This document shows positions 1-12,335 of a stretch of DNA of 64,000 nucleotides, piece by piece. The translations under genes were made by a program, and so were the position numbers. This stretch comes from Lycorma delicatula (lineage: Eukaryota > Arthropoda > Insecta > Hemiptera > Fulgoridae), in the NCBI RefSeq assembly GCF_047948215.1, contig NC_134455.1, positions 74,968,689-75,032,688 of the forward strand, written 5' to 3'. Numbering within the stretch: the first letter of the stretch is position 1; each line of letters starts with the position of its first letter. The notes under the pieces were generated by a model, which ran no database searches, was not told where the DNA came from, and saw only the letters and a list, made by a program, of their open reading frames with translations.

Positions 1-835
1 TTATTTATTTTTTAAAATGGTTTGGTAATCTATTAAAAAAAGCTTACAGAAGTATAAGATTTTTTTTCATAAGTCGAAGTGTTATGTTTAGTTATTCTAA
101 AACAATCCTGTTGTTTGGTTTGGTAAAGATTGATGTTGATATTTTTTAAAGAATAATTATTTATTATTTTTAGTAAAGAATATATGTTCATGAATTTAAA
201 AACATTGATATGAGTAAACATAATTAAAGGAAAAATTAAAATTTTTTATGTTTTCAATTTGCAGTGTAACTTTTTATGCTAGTAATTTTTAGATGTAGTT
301 TAAGAACAATTTTAAATTGTATATATAAAAAATCTGTTGCAGTAAGTACATTAGATGGTCAAATTTACAGTTTTAGTTTTAGAAAGAAAGGATATTGCAC
401 TGCTGAATGATTTTTGAAAATAATACCGCTTTAGGTGTTTTAGCTAGCTTTTGGTTTTTTTTTTTTTATTTTTTTTATTTTATATTGTTAGTATCATGTA
501 TTCTATTATAATATTGTGAGGTACTGTGTACTGTCCCAATAAATCATATTATACTTATATATATTTCTTCTTTTCTTCTTCCTTTTCACATAGTTGTTAA
601 GTTGTGTTAAGTTGTGATCAATTGATTGACACTGCTACTTGCTAACAACCCACTTTGATACTGTTACCCATGATTTGTATGGTTTTGGAATCATGTTCAC
701 AAAAAATAAAGATCAAATTGATCCAAAACAAACTCAAAATGATTAAAACTTCAAAAATGATTTTTTGGACACCAATTCCCCTTTCCTTCATACTAGGTAA
801 CATTTTGGAATACTGAGAAACTAAACTCCTACAGC

Positions 836-1060
836 AAAACTAGCTTACACATGGCAGTGCTTGCAAAAATGTAATTTTGACTTCAAACATGATATTATGA
901 ATTTGAATTGTTGTGAAACCAGCTCGTATCCTGTAGTGCTTGCAAAATTCTGATTTGGGCTATAAATTTGATGTTTTGGGACCATTTGGAAACCAGTTCG
1001 CACCTGGTGGTGCTTGAAAAAATCTAATTTTGGTTTTCTAACATATTATCCTTCAAGTTA
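836..1060. repeat. Degenerate tandem repeat, about 76-bp unit, three copies
   Basis: Three successive units begin near 836, 915 and 989. Each opens with a variant of aaaccagctcg, continues with tgtagtgcttgcaaaa about 20 bases later, and then has an attttg-rich segment. Spacing is 79 and 74 bp, and the copies are clearly diverged. A weaker fourth start (gaaccaattcgcttg) lies near 1117. It is probably an old minisatellite or the internal part of a dispersed repeat. Confidence 0.55.
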
Positions 1061-2276
1061 CAAAGAGAAAAACTTGTAAACGTATCCAAAACCCAGATTT
1101 TTGCCTCTAACTCTGGTTCTGTGAACCAATTCGCTTGAAAATCAATAGAGCTCTAATTTCAATAGGTTTACATCACCTTACCAAAAGATATGCGTCTGGT
1201 AGAGCAAATGAAATACATATATACGTGCATATGTATATAAACATTGCAGAATCGTGTTCAGGAGACTCCAAAACATAAAGAAAAATTGGTCCCCCTCACC
1301 CTGATATCCCCTTAGAAAATCTGGCTGGGTGCAGTAGCGATTTCTACAAATTCTTTGGTAATCTGCTAAAAAAAATTATTAGCATAAAAATAATAAACTT
1401 TTTTTTACTTTGATATTAAGAAATTTGTACAAAAGTAAGTGTAAGTAAGTTCTAATAAGTGTTTTAATTTGACATAACTTCAAAATGAATGAAGAAAACC
1501 GGTTGTTTTATTTTTTTTTTAGTTTTTAAAGAAGATGGTTTTATATATATACACATTTTTTCTCTTCACTAGATTGGCTACTTATTTTAGTTATTTAATA
1601 AAACATTGATAAAGTGATAAAAATGAAGAAAAAGAAGAAAATACATAAAGCCACTATATTAAAAATTCTTCTGGATTCATCTATCAACAGCTGAATGATT
1701 GATAGCTCTTCAACAAAATGTTCTGGTATAATAGATTTACACTTGCTACTCTAAGGAGAGATCCTTTCTAAGTTGAAGGCAACTATTGTGAATAAATTGT
1801 AAAAATCATCTCTTACAATTCTTCACAACTTCTTTAATCTATAGAATAAAATTATAAAATAATTTTTATTTTATAATAAATAAAATTACAGAATAGAAGA
1901 CAACAGCCTCTGAGCAATTGTAGTTTAATTCTGGGAAGAATTTATTAGTCATACTATAAATATTTTCATGGTAATAATAAAATCATTGAACGAAGAGGTG
2001 AATTATCATTATTCTGTATTACTTCTATGTGAAGTTAACTATAAATTTTATGTTTGTCTCGGACAGCTCTAATACAAGTATAATTTTTAAAATAGTACAG
2101 TAAAAATAAACATTTAATAAGGAACTAATTAGGAGTAAAATGAAATTTTAGGAAGATGTTTGTTTTGGTATGTAAATTAAAAAAGTATAGTCATGTTTGT
2201 CAGATAGGGATGGATTTTTTATTGAGTTTTGAAGGGTAATAAAATACATTTTTCGTGAATAACTCTATAAATTTAT

Positions 2277-2310
2277 AACACTAAATATATATAAATATAT
2301 TTATAGTGTT
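2277..2310. repeat. AT-rich palindrome
   Basis: The arms aacactaaatat and its near-reverse complement atttatagtgtt face each other around a short AT spacer. It may be a MITE relic or chance in AT-rich DNA. No function is inferred. Confidence 0.35.
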
Positions 2311-3325
2311 ACAATAGCCATTTTGTTTTTTTATTTCTGAAAACTAGATCAAATTTTTGACAAACCATTTATTAGAGTGACTTTCAACAACTGAAATTGA
2401 CTGAGTTACAGCCCTTTAAAATAAGATCCTCTTTTTAACCCTTTAAGTTACAATTTTTGTTCAGTTTTCAGAAATAATTTTTTAAAAAGTCTAGAATCAT
2501 TTTATTAGAATCTTGCCATTTCATAATTTTTATTCACATTTTGACTTTATACAATCAAATTTGAGCTTGTTATAGTAGTTTGAAAGTTAAATGTCACTTT
2601 CATCTCTTGGCTAAATGATTATGTTTAGCCAAGATTATGATTATGTTTTTGCTCTTGTTTCAAAAATAATTACCTATTAATCTGTTAAAATGAAAATTTT
2701 ACGGTGTCCAATTTGCATCCACTCTCGACTTTTTATCTTTAAAATTGATTGAGATATGGCATTTTAACATTTTTAGCATTTTAATTTGTAATAACTAAAG
2801 CTTCTTATTGTTTTTATAATGGAAGCAACTGATCAAACAATCTTTTCGGTAGAGCTCTAAGTATGAAAAAATCGAAGGACATGGATTCTGATAGGAACTA
2901 TTTAGTTAGCTTCTAATAACACTATTATTTTATCTAATTTTACTGTACTTAAAGCTAACTCAAGACACTGACCACATTACACGTTCCTATGTCTTTGTCA
3001 AATATTATATAGAAAACTAAAATCCCCGTCGCGGCTTCGGCCATGCTCTTTGGTTACTTATTTTCCCATCGCGGTCAGGGGATATTTAGTCGGTCATGAC
3101 TCGTTTCGCTCGCCCTTCCCGTCTAGCCAGAAGGCTCTGCCCCTTGGATCCCGCTGTGTTCATTAACTGATGTTTGTGAAAATAATAATGATAGATAAAA
3201 TTTAACGCTTGTACAATTTATAAAAAAATATGTGTATTGTAATTTTTCACACCAACAGTGCAGGATTACTTTGAGTAATCTAAGAAAATGGGTTTCAAAA
3301 CAGTCGTCCTCCATATACAAAATAT

Positions 3326-3962
3326 TAGTTATAACTGGTTACCTGTACTTTTTACGGGTAAAATGTATTTTGCCCGGTTCTTAGAGTTACACGGCAAACA
3401 CCACTAGGAGGTGACCCTACTTCGTTTCTCTTGTTTTTAATTTCTTAATTACTTTTATTTGATGTTTTTTAGTCAAGTAACCGGAGGCAGGTGCAGCCAG
3501 TCCCATCGTACAAACAGTAATAATGGCTGTGTTAGTTGAACCGCTTGCTGTACACCATCTCACCCTTTAAAAATCGAAATTCAAAAAACCCGAAAATGGC
3601 GTTTAGATATTTATTTGAAGAATATTTGCAAGCTCCATTCCATTGAAAATCTCGTTTAGTGTAGTCGGAAATGGGGAAAATTTTCAATCATTGTTCAAAT
3701 TTTGTTACCTTTCTTCACCCTTTTAAAGGTTGAATTTCGAAAAATCTAAAAATCAATTTTTAGATATTTACAAGAAAATTACACACCAAATATCAAGTTG
3801 ATATCTTCATTTGTTACCGAGACATTAAAAAGATAACAGATTTCATTGTTACTCCCTTTTAACTCTTTTAAACTAAAAATTAAAAAAAATCCTTTCTTAT
3901 TGTGCACTTATACCGTAGAAAGAACATGTTTACAGTTTCATCAATTTATTTTTTTTATCGAA
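3326..3962 (+). repeat. Dispersed repeat family A, copy 1
   Basis: This segment is repeated in inverted orientation at 14838-15472. Shared landmarks in order are ttacgggtaaaa, cggttcttagag, ctaggaggtgac, agtcaagtaaccgg, tttcttcaccc and cctttcttattgtgca. No coding potential is visible. The family is unassigned; it could be a non-autonomous transposon or a LINE untranslated region. Confidence 0.65.
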
Positions 3963-4079
3963 CATAAAACTTCTGTTAGCTATTTCATAATTTTTATTCA
4001 GATTTTCCACACCTCATAGTAAAGTTTCCAATGTAGTATTAAAAAAAAAAAACGAAAAGAAAAGCCTGCAAAGAATTGC

Positions 4080-4360
4080 ATAAACTTTCAAGCTTCGCCA
4101 GAATTACTAACAGGAAGAAAATTAAAAGGGACTTAAAGTATGCAAGTAAAAAATTATGTATAAAAATATTATTCTACTCTATGAGTAAAACTTTGAGATA
4201 CGGGGTTCACGTAGTTGTATCTCCCCAGCCTCTTGATCAATTGTGACTAAAATTAAATGGCACCAATGATTCCTTTTACAAAAGTCATAGCGTCAAATTT
4301 TATCCAAATCGGTCCTTTCCGTCTGGAGATATTAAGAAAAAACAGGCTAACATATATTCT
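4080..4360 (+). repeat. Dispersed repeat family B fragment
   Basis: It shares order and wording with segments near 36895-37020, 39240-39560 and 39780-39960. Examples are ttttgagatacggggttcac versus ttttgggataagggacacat, and aaatcggtcctttccgtctg versus aaatcggtccatccaatctg. It is non-coding, and its superfamily is not recognised. Confidence 0.5.
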
Positions 4361-4528
4361 TTCGAAATTTTTCGATTCTAAAACTGCGGTTTTTGGTCTG
4401 AAATTTCAAGATTTTCAAAATCCCCTATATGCAATATTTTATGAGATTGGCATAGCATATTTCGAATATTATAGCTTATTGTACGAATAGTATACTTTAC
4501 ATAACTATAAGTAGGTAAAGCAAAATTA

Positions 4529-5835
4529 CAGAGTGTCCCATTATAAGGCAACCCACCAATCAGCCTTCTATATATTTGAAATGAGTGCCCTATTCTACGA
4601 CGTTTTACTGGAATGGAGCAACAATTTAACATCGCGCCGTTGCAATAGACGGCTAATGAGAGCTATAGCCATAACAAAGCGATCGTAACGCTCAGTGCAT
4701 TGTTAGACGGTATTTTATCAAGAAGAACGTGTTTTTATTCTTGGGTCGTACTTAAGCATGCGATCAATGGTTGCATTGCAAGAATCATTTTCCCGTACCA
4801 AACCAGCAGTTAACAAGACATTAATTTTGAGGTTAGTGGCCAAATTTAGAGAGTCAGGTTCTGTTAATAACAAGGGACACAAAAGATCGATGAAGTGTTG
4901 AATGCGGACACAATCACTGAAATCAAATACCGATTAACTGCCTCGCCAAAAAAATCAATTAGACGTTTGTCAGCTGAAATTCAATTATCAAAATCAACCA
5001 TTCATCGAGCAAAAAAAAAAAAATTAAACTTCGACCATATCGAATTCAAACAGTTCATTAACTTCTTGATCCAGACAAAGAAAAACGACTAGAATATTGT
5101 CATCGGTTTCGTCGATTCGTACGTGAGGCTATTCATGTTATGGATTAGATTTTTTTTACGGACGTGGGGTGGTTCATTGGACGGTTACATAAACGGCCAT
5201 AACGATAGGATTTGGAGTGATAAAAATCCTCACTTGTATCATGAAAAACAATTAGATCCGTAGAAGATGGTATGAGATATCAGGAAAAAAAATTATTGGT
5301 CCTCTTTTCTTCGAGTACACCATTATTGCAGAACTATATCAGAATATTTTTTTGCAATTCATTGCACTCTTGGAAGAGGATGATCGATACTGCTGGTTCT
5401 AACATGACGGTGTAATATCGCACTACGCACATTCATCTTCTGATTTCGTTAACGAATTCTTTAGTGATCGCGTTAATGGTCGTAGCTTATGACTACTAAG
5501 GTCTCCAGATTTGACTGCGCCAGATTTTTCTTTGGGGTTACCTCAAAGAAAAAGCTTACAGCAATAAAACATGAACACTTGAACAACTGAAAATCAATAT
5601 GGAATAAGCTGTATTAAATATTAATCCATAAACTCTTAAAACAGTTACAAGAAACAGTGCAAGGTGGAAGCGTGCATTCATGAAGATAGCGGCCACTTCC
5701 AGTAATTACTCTAGAATTAAAGACATTGGAAAGTTTGGTATTAAATATTTAATTTAATAACTTACAAATGCCTTTTTATTTAAATATAGGTACTGATATA
5801 GTTGGGCTGCGTTTTGTTTGGGACAACAATACTCT
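4529..5835 (+). mobile_element. Degenerate Tc1/mariner-type transposon (DUF4817-class transposase)
   Basis: The left end cagagtgtccc follows a TA, and the right end near 5808-5835 carries a weak inverted match (gggctgcgtttt, gggacaac), giving a 1.3-kb element. Translating + frames in pieces gives an N-terminal helix-turn-helix segment (about 4895-5030, with RRLSAEIQLSKSTIHRAKK), a middle with IIGPLFF, a degraded second catalytic block (HDGVISHYA) and the third block SPDLTAPDFS. These are the ordered landmarks of the mariner-like transposases common in insects. Frames are interrupted by stops and shifts and a short A-run, so the element cannot make transposase. Confidence 0.7.
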
Positions 5836-7309
5836 ACAATAATCAATCAGTGTATTGTTGCTCTATTTAAAACATTTACAGTAACTATGTTTCTAATTTT
5901 ATAAATTTACATAGAAGTTTCTATGAAATTAAAGATAAAATTTGGTTAAGTATTCTTGACCGATATTCATTTAGTATTTTTGACCCGAAGATAATAGCAG
6001 GAAAAGATAACAATACTGGTATGGTGGTATTTAATTAATACTTCAACTTCTTGAATGAAATTGACTAAATATTATTAGGTGGAGGTGCTAAAAACTGGCA
6101 TAAAATTCTTTTTTAATTTTCTGCAGGCTTTCACTAACATTTTATATTATAACTGGACTGTTTGAAGCTTGATTTGAAAAAAACCGCAGCTGTTTTTATC
6201 AAAATTAAATGCTTAAGAATTTAGCTAATAAAAAATATTTTATTTTAATACTAATTTTTGAGCTACCTTGGAGTGAAAATTACAAATATAACATATTTCC
6301 ATATTTATTTATTTCGTAGAAAATATTAGTTTAAAAAGATATGCCAAATTTCATTAAAACAGCTAAATTCGTTCTGGCAATACAAATTCTATTTAAAAAA
6401 ATCTTTATGGCAGACATGCAATCGGATTATTAATTTTGTTAATATTTTTTAAATTATTTTTTATTTCATGACTTAAAATTGTTAATTGTAAAATTTCGGA
6501 CACAACTAGTGTTCTGTCAATTTGATTTAATACTTAATGTTTCGAAAGCAATCATATAATTCAATTTTAATTTGTTTTTGAAATTAAAATTGAATTATAT
6601 GATTGAATTATAATTATAAAATAATTAATTATAATTAATAAAATTATAGCAAGACATTTTACTTAATGTAGTACAGCAGAAAAATATGAAATAGCCTATA
6701 TGAAAAACCTGCTAATATCTGAAACATCACAAAAGCTTTGTTTTTCTCCTATTATTTCATGGTTTTTATTATTTTTTTCTTTTGTTTGAAAAATGAAAGC
6801 TTTAGGGAGATGTAGAAATGTTTTGACATTTCAGTATTGATTAACAGAACTTTTCTTTACATTAAAAAGACTAAACAAAATTAATTATAAATGAAATTGA
6901 TTAATGTAATCTTTTATACAATTTTTATGCTCCTAATTTATTTTCAACTTTTTAACATTAAAAAAGTTGATTAAAATAATTGTAGAAAAACAAATATCTG
7001 TGTATAAAAAAAATCACAAAAGTACTTAAAAATATATTCTTATACTAAAACCCAGTTAAACCAGAGAGTTTACATGCGTGTGAGTGCATAAATATGAATA
7101 TAAATATGAAATATAAAAATAAAGAATATAAATATAAAAGAAAGAAAGGAGAATAATTAGAAAAAGATTAGGTCTCGTAAAGGATAGCAACGTATTTAAG
7201 CATAGAAGCAACAAAGAAATATAGGATGTACAAAAAATAATATCGGAAATTTAAACCTATTTAATATCTCTTAACGTTGACTTTTAGTAATGAATCATGA
7301 ATCGTAAAT
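5836..7309. other. AT-rich intergenic DNA, no gene seen
   Basis: Very AT-rich, with no supportable reading frame. The only structured item is the perfect palindrome at 6549-6605. Confidence 0.7.
6549..6605. repeat. Perfect 25-bp inverted repeat with 7-bp loop
   Basis: Arm 6549-6573 starts caatcatataattc, and arm 6581-6605 is its exact reverse complement. The loop is gtttttg. All 25 positions pair. This could be a miniature foldback element or a replication-slippage product; no promoter or RNA gene is evident around it. Confidence 0.8.
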
Positions 7310-8090
7310 GAAAAGAGAAAATTTTACAGTTTTTCCCTGTACTGTTCCATGTGAGCACCTTTTGTCACGCAGCACACATCCAACGGATAGGAGAATTCCT
7401 TCCATTCTTTAACAAATATTTCTGGAGTAATGGAAGGGACAGCTGCTTCAATCCCGTGCCTCAAGTCAGGTATATCAGTAGGTAGAGGAGACTCATACAC
7501 AAGATATTTATTAAATCCTTAAGAAAAAAATCATATGGGATCAGACCGAGACAACTTGGAGGCCACCGCAAACAAGCTCTGTCATCGGGTCCATGCCGAC
7601 CAGCGGTTGGGGAAAACGTTATTTAACCGATCCCGTGCAGGGGTATGAAATTATCAAGTTATTGTTATCAAATTAACAAGATATCCGTACAGGGGTATCT
7701 TGTTGCTAAATAAAATTCTGTGATCCATCTTGCAGTTGAGGAAGAATCTATATACGCAGCATATCGATATAACCAACTCCTGTTACACTTTCTTCACCGT
7801 AAAAGAACGGTCCGTAAACTTGCCGTAGAGATATTGCACAGAAAACATTTAATTTTGGGGATTCCCTTCGTATTTTAAAAGTCACTCGGATTTTTTGACC
7901 CCTGATCCGAACATTATATGCGTTTATTTTTCCATTAGAATGAAATATTGACTTATCATTTAACATAATACGAGCAAGAAATCGTCACTTCATGGTATAA
8001 CATTTTGATTGTGTAGTCAGCACGTACAGCATAGCCGGTCAAATCAATTTATAGTCATGCACACAACTAAAACTGACCTTTTTGTTCTTT
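7310..8090 (-). mobile_element. Degenerate Tc1/mariner-type transposon remnant
   Basis: On the minus strand the 7748-7966 frame reads FHSNGKINAYNVR, SPKLNVFCAISL and YGPFFYGEESVTG. This is the stretch of mariner-like (DUF4817-class) transposases that follows the first catalytic Asp. Further downstream on the same strand come a degraded QDG block near 7720-7735, a damaged LRWPPS-like block near 7570 and a C-terminal tail to about 7310. The N-terminal DNA-binding region and clear terminal repeats were not found. Multiple stops mark it as dead. Confidence 0.65.
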
Positions 8091-8146
8091 GATTCTAGTC
8101 TTAAATCAACACTATACACCTAATCCAAGAGATATAACAAATTAAA

Positions 8147-8149
<3 letters not shown>

Positions 8150-8185
<36 letters not shown>

Positions 8186-8227
8186 CATATTATTACAACA
8201 GCATATTATATATATATATATATATAT
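8150..8227. repeat. Two (TA)n microsatellites
   Basis: (TA)n tracts at 8150-8182 and 8206-8227 are separated by a 23-bp spacer that contains cagcatatta. Confidence 0.9.
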
Positions 8228-8806
8228 GTAACAGACACAATGAAAAAGTGAAGATTGATGTTGTTTGGTCATTTTGTCAGAATGAGTAAAAACAGGTTAA
8301 CCAAACAATTCTTTGATTTTTTCTATAAAAGAAAACAGGCACAAACTGGATTAAAGAATTTAAGACTTAAAGTTTAAAAATATAACAGAAAAATGTATTA
8401 AGAATAGACAGTTTAAAATCAATACTTTATTGCTAGATGGTTTCCAAGAATAAAGACCAGGAAAGAAAATACATAAATGAAATGATCGGAAGAACGCAAA
8501 AAATAACTGCGGAAAGATTGAAGAAATACTGGAAAGAGAGAAAACAGCAAAGAAGAAATAAATGAAGGAGGTTGGAACGATGTCCTAAAGAGGCAAAAAT
8601 TATAAAAAATAATTCAATTGAATAAATAATAACTACTTCTTCATGCTTCATGTTTATACTTCTTCATTATTGTTGATACTTCTTCATGTTTATAGAATTG
8701 GGGCTCAGAAAAAGACATTACTACGATTATATAAAACATTGGTTCATCGAAGCTCGATGAGTGCGTAGTCCCCAAGGGATTTGTCTAATAATAGAGCTAA
8801 AAAGCG
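8228..8806. other. Intergenic, no gene seen
   Basis: The open frames here are short and lack recognisable domains. The segment ends at the left target-site duplication of the SINE (8807-8821). Confidence 0.6.
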
Positions 8807-8821
8807 TACATTATCTTTATA

Positions 8822-9120
8822 CTTTTCTTTCTTTTACCTGTTTAGCTTTCGGGAATTACCGTTCAGATATTACTGCAGAGGATGAATGAGGTTGATATGT
8901 ATAAGTGTAAATGAAGAGCAATCTTGTACAGTCTCAGTTCGACCTTCCGAGATGTGTGGTTAATCGAAACCCAACCACCAAAGAACACCGGTATCCATGA
9001 TCTAGTATTCAAATCCGTATAAAAGTAAGTGCCTTTACTAGGACTTGAACGCTGGAACCCTCGAATTCCAAATCAACTGATTTGGGAAGACGCGTTCACC
9101 ACTAGACCAACCCGGTGGTT
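8822..9120 (-). mobile_element. tRNA-derived SINE, full-length copy 1
   Basis: Read on the minus strand, the element starts with a tRNA-like head. The A-box-like tggtctagtgg is at 9099-9109, and the B-box-like gcgttcaagtcc is around 9039-9050. A tRNA-unrelated body follows and ends in an A-rich tail at 8822-8835. The flanks 8807-8821 (tacattatctttata) and 9121-9138 (tacattattatctgtata) are an imperfect target-site duplication. Homologous copies lie at 16497-16640 (truncated) and 22803-23110. Its target is the tail of the decayed LINE that begins at 9121. Confidence 0.75.
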
Positions 9121-9129
9121 TACATTATT

Positions 9130-10850
9130 ATCTGTATACTGAATAGAATGATCAAAACGGAAACACAATGAGAAGTTCTCTTCCTACAAAAGTGTACACA
9201 GGAAGCTATCTCTCGTGAAAATTTAAATCCATTGTTATTTACAACTTCTTTAAGCGTTTATTACTTTTTGCAATTTATTCTTCACCATAACTATAGTGTT
9301 GCTGGAATATAAATTGTCAGATCGTCGACGTAAATACTTTTGATAATTTTTCCTGGAATGGCTAATATCAGTTTATTGCTGGCGATCGTAAACAAGGTAC
9401 CGCTCAACGACGAGCCTAATGGTAATGCAATTCTCCAATCTTTTTTCTGTCGAGCAATTATTATAAACTCCCACTTGAAAAGTACTGTCGTTCATGTAGT
9501 CGTCTAGTAATATCGGCAAATTGGCGCGAAGGCCCCATTCATGTAGTTGAAGCATTATTCCAAGTCGCCAAGTCATACCAAAAGTCTTTTGCAGATCAAA
9601 GAAGACAGATACAGTGTTTCCTTGTGGTGAAACTTGTATACAGTATTTTTTAAATTGATCATTTGGACGGTAGCTGAATGTACTGTCGAAATCCTACTTG
9701 ATGCGCGGATAAAGAGTTTCTCTTTCTAAAATCCAATCGAGTTTATTATTTATAATTTTTACAAAGATTTTTGCAGTGGCAAGAAAATAGGACGGTAACT
9801 ATTAGGATCAGTCAGATTTTTATCTTTTATTTTGGAATTGGAACAATATCTTTTCGTTGCCGCATGTACCTTTCATCCCGCCGTATATGGTTATATAATT
9901 CTAACAATCTAAGTTTGTAGCGGTGCTTAGTTGTTTGATCATGTGTAATATATTTCGTCTGGACCAGACGTTGAATTGCCCGTTTTCTCCATCGTTTTAA
10001 GAAGTTCAGCTTTTTTGAAAGATACATTGTATAAAAAATTATTTTTTGTTCCAAAATTTAGAATTTAAATTTTGATTCCGCAAGTTCTATTTTTTATTTT
10101 TTTACTTTTGAAGCATTCGTCAGTTAGCCGTTTTACTGATTTCTTCGAATTTATTGGCTACTAATTCAGCAAGTTTGAAGGCAAGTTATGAGGGTAAAGT
10201 TTGCACGCCTGCAGCTAGCCTTTACTTTCTTCCATACGTCTACTGCGGTCGTATCTCTGCTAGTAGATGACAAGTGTTGCTGCCAGGATAGTTTTTTTGA
10301 ATCTGTCAAAAGTATTTTAAGCCGTATGTTTTGTAAAGGAAATTACATTTTTCGATGTTGGGCGTTTCTTGAAAGCTTTATATGCTTTTTTCTTCCTTTT
10401 TATAGTTTAATAATTTCATCATTCTACCATGGAAGAGGTGGCTGGGTAATTAAACGCATTATATCATTCTTCTTTCAATCAAAATCGGCACGTTTATGCT
10501 GCAGATTGTGATCTACAGCGGACGCTTCATTCTGATTGTGACCGTTACAGATTTTTGTTCATTTCAATCGTTTAGTTGGTAGCTCTAGTCCACGCTGATA
10601 TAACTATTCCACCTCTAATTATTATATTTGGCTGTTGATCTCACCGACAAATATTATGTCTTCTTAAGTTGAAATTTACATCTCGCCAGAAATGCGTTTT
10701 TTTGCAGGGTTATACAAGTTGGACTGCTGATTTACTCCAATTTATATATATGCCTGCAAGCGGTTTTTTCTCAAGATTGTTTGGCAAACATCCACTGATT
10801 TTCGTTAAAGAATTAGCACGTCTATATTAGACAGTATATTAATTATTATT
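9130..10850 (-). pseudogene. LINE ORF2 (endonuclease-reverse transcriptase) pseudogene
   Basis: Recognisable ORF2 blocks on the minus strand, in order, are KISGCLPNNLEK near 10800, KKTHF near 10700, LRLLELYNHIRRD at about 9880-9915, IVPIPK at about 9830, TWRLGIMLQLHEWG at 9535-9576, NLPILLDDYMND at about 9490-9530, and a YVDDL-like block near 9320-9335. Compared with the copy at 61851-64000 it has many stops, frameshifts and deletions. It is not functional. Its sequence still extends slightly beyond what the window shows of the intact copy. Confidence 0.8.
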
Positions 10851-11965
10851 ATTAGGTATATTAATTTCGGGATTTGCTCTTTGGCCAACCGTTTTTTCTC
10901 ATCTTTTCCATTCTCCAAACTGCTTCTGGTCTAAAATTATGATATAAAAGCTTCCTTTTGAGAGAGAAATTTCATCTATTGTCGATTATTCTATCATTGG
11001 AGCTAATGTTGGAGCGAAATTACTGAGGAACTGATCTGCATCAACAATTGGGTAGAAATAGTAGCCTCTGCCTGAGCATATGCTGTTTGTTGTTGCTCTA
11101 GGTTTACAGCTGTATAAAATTTGTTTAGATTCAAAATAGCTAACCTTCTGTAAGGTTTAAATTTTCTGAACAGCTACTTCATCTTTGTAAGCAGGATCGA
11201 AATGAATTTGTCCTTGGTAGTTAACATAAACTGGAGGATTCTTGCGTTGCTCCTCTTCAGAAGTCTCTTCATCACACATGTTTATTTGCGGTCTCACATC
11301 GAACCGCGATGTGACTAGATTGCTGGCAGCTGAAGCATCGCATGGGTTGCGGCACGATAGCTCGCTCATTTGCGCGTTGTATGCCAGCGCGCACTTTCTC
11401 AGAGAGGGAATGTCTATTAAAAAAGAGAATATGAGAGGCAGGAGGTAAAACTTTATAATTCCTTCTCATGGTCACCATTCAGCACTCTATTACTCTCTGT
11501 GTGGATAACCCCTCGATAATTTTTCGTTTTGAACAATTTAATAGATCACGACAAATCGCAACAACCTTTGACGTATTTAGACTGTGAGGATTAACACGTA
11601 CAGCAAAGTCATCTATTTTGTTTAATCCAAGAATCTTTTGTGACTAGATATCGTTAGTCGTCTCGATGTAAAGACTGATGAAAGTTTCTCGTATTTACTT
11701 TGCTAGGTCACCAGCGCAATTAGTTATTTCACGAGCGGTAAGAAAACGGTTTATCCTCACGAAATTACCACCTTCCTTCAAGATCACAAGGTACTTAATT
11801 CTGGGTGAACTGTTTTTGAAGATAGTTCTCTATAGACTCCCACCTCATGTTGAATTCTTCCCGATTCATGACTTTTCTTCTGTTTCGCTTCTGGCAACGT
11901 GGCTGGTTCTAAACGAAGGTGTTTACGTAAACTCTCTTCCACGATAGATTGTTCAACTTGCAGGA
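10851..11965 (-). pseudogene. LINE ORF1 (zinc-knuckle nucleic-acid-binding protein) pseudogene
   Basis: The minus strand shows the zinc-knuckle region at 11272-11478, with IVPQPMRCFSCQQSSHIAVRC; only the first knuckle is well kept. It is followed by YKDEVAVQKI at 11157-11200 and TLQKVSYFE at about 11125-11155. The C-terminal MRKNGWPKSK is at about 10870-10900. The Pro/Ala/Ser-rich middle of the intact ORF1 (60313-61845) is largely deleted. The N-terminal part is frameshifted up to about 11965. Confidence 0.75.
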
Positions 11966-12335
11966 TCAGTTAATCCTTTTTGTAGGAAAACTAGTCTTGT
12001 TACACCGAGGTACATCCCCACTCCAGAGCTGCTAATCCTACAGGTCCGGTCCAGTACTCTGGTGGAACCGGTATATGTACTGGCAGAGAGCGCAAACTCT
12101 GCACTGACTCCAGGCTCCCCTACTTACAGAAGCTTTTCAGGGCTCCCACGAACCGACATACATGGACACCTTACTACATATTTGCCATCGCAGGAGGCTT
12201 GTTAACAATGGAAGGGTCTCTGTTATACCTGCAATCACATTGACCCTGGCTGCCACATAGCCAGCTCTAAAGATGGTGTAACTCCGTATCCAAAATCGTT
12301 TACAATTGTGGATAACACTGATAAACATAATTTTT

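Larger units (their letters stand above)
1..3325. other. AT-rich intergenic DNA, no gene seen
   Basis: No coding region can be supported. Reading frames are short, and codon content follows the very high A+T background. The stretch holds a degenerate minisatellite (836-1060), a small palindrome (2277-2310) and a GC-richer patch (about 3018-3135) that looks like a fragment of a dispersed repeat. Nothing else is recognised. Confidence 0.7.
9121..12335 (-). mobile_element. Decayed I/Jockey-group LINE (same family as 59963-64000)
   Basis: The whole interval runs antiparallel to the intact element at the right end of the window. The 5' untranslated region matches at 11966-12335 (for example ctttagagctggc, ctcctgcgatggca). 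ORF1 remains at about 10851-11965, and ORF2 at 9121-10850. An exact 22-bp stretch ending in cttttgtaggaagag is shared by ORF2 here (9174-9195) and the last bases of the window. Internal deletions remove roughly 0.5 kb of ORF1 and parts of ORF2. The 5' end near 12335 is approximate, and the 3' side is interrupted by the SINE. Confidence 0.85.

Noticed and set aside
9039..9109. Functional tRNA gene
   Set aside because: A- and B-box-like motifs are present, but the cloverleaf does not form and the sequence continues into a SINE body with several copies.
10188..11947. Plus-strand frames at 10188-10511 and 11678-11947
   Set aside because: They are antisense to the decayed minus-strand LINE; equivalent shadows exist opposite the intact copy (62477-62953, 60303-60566).
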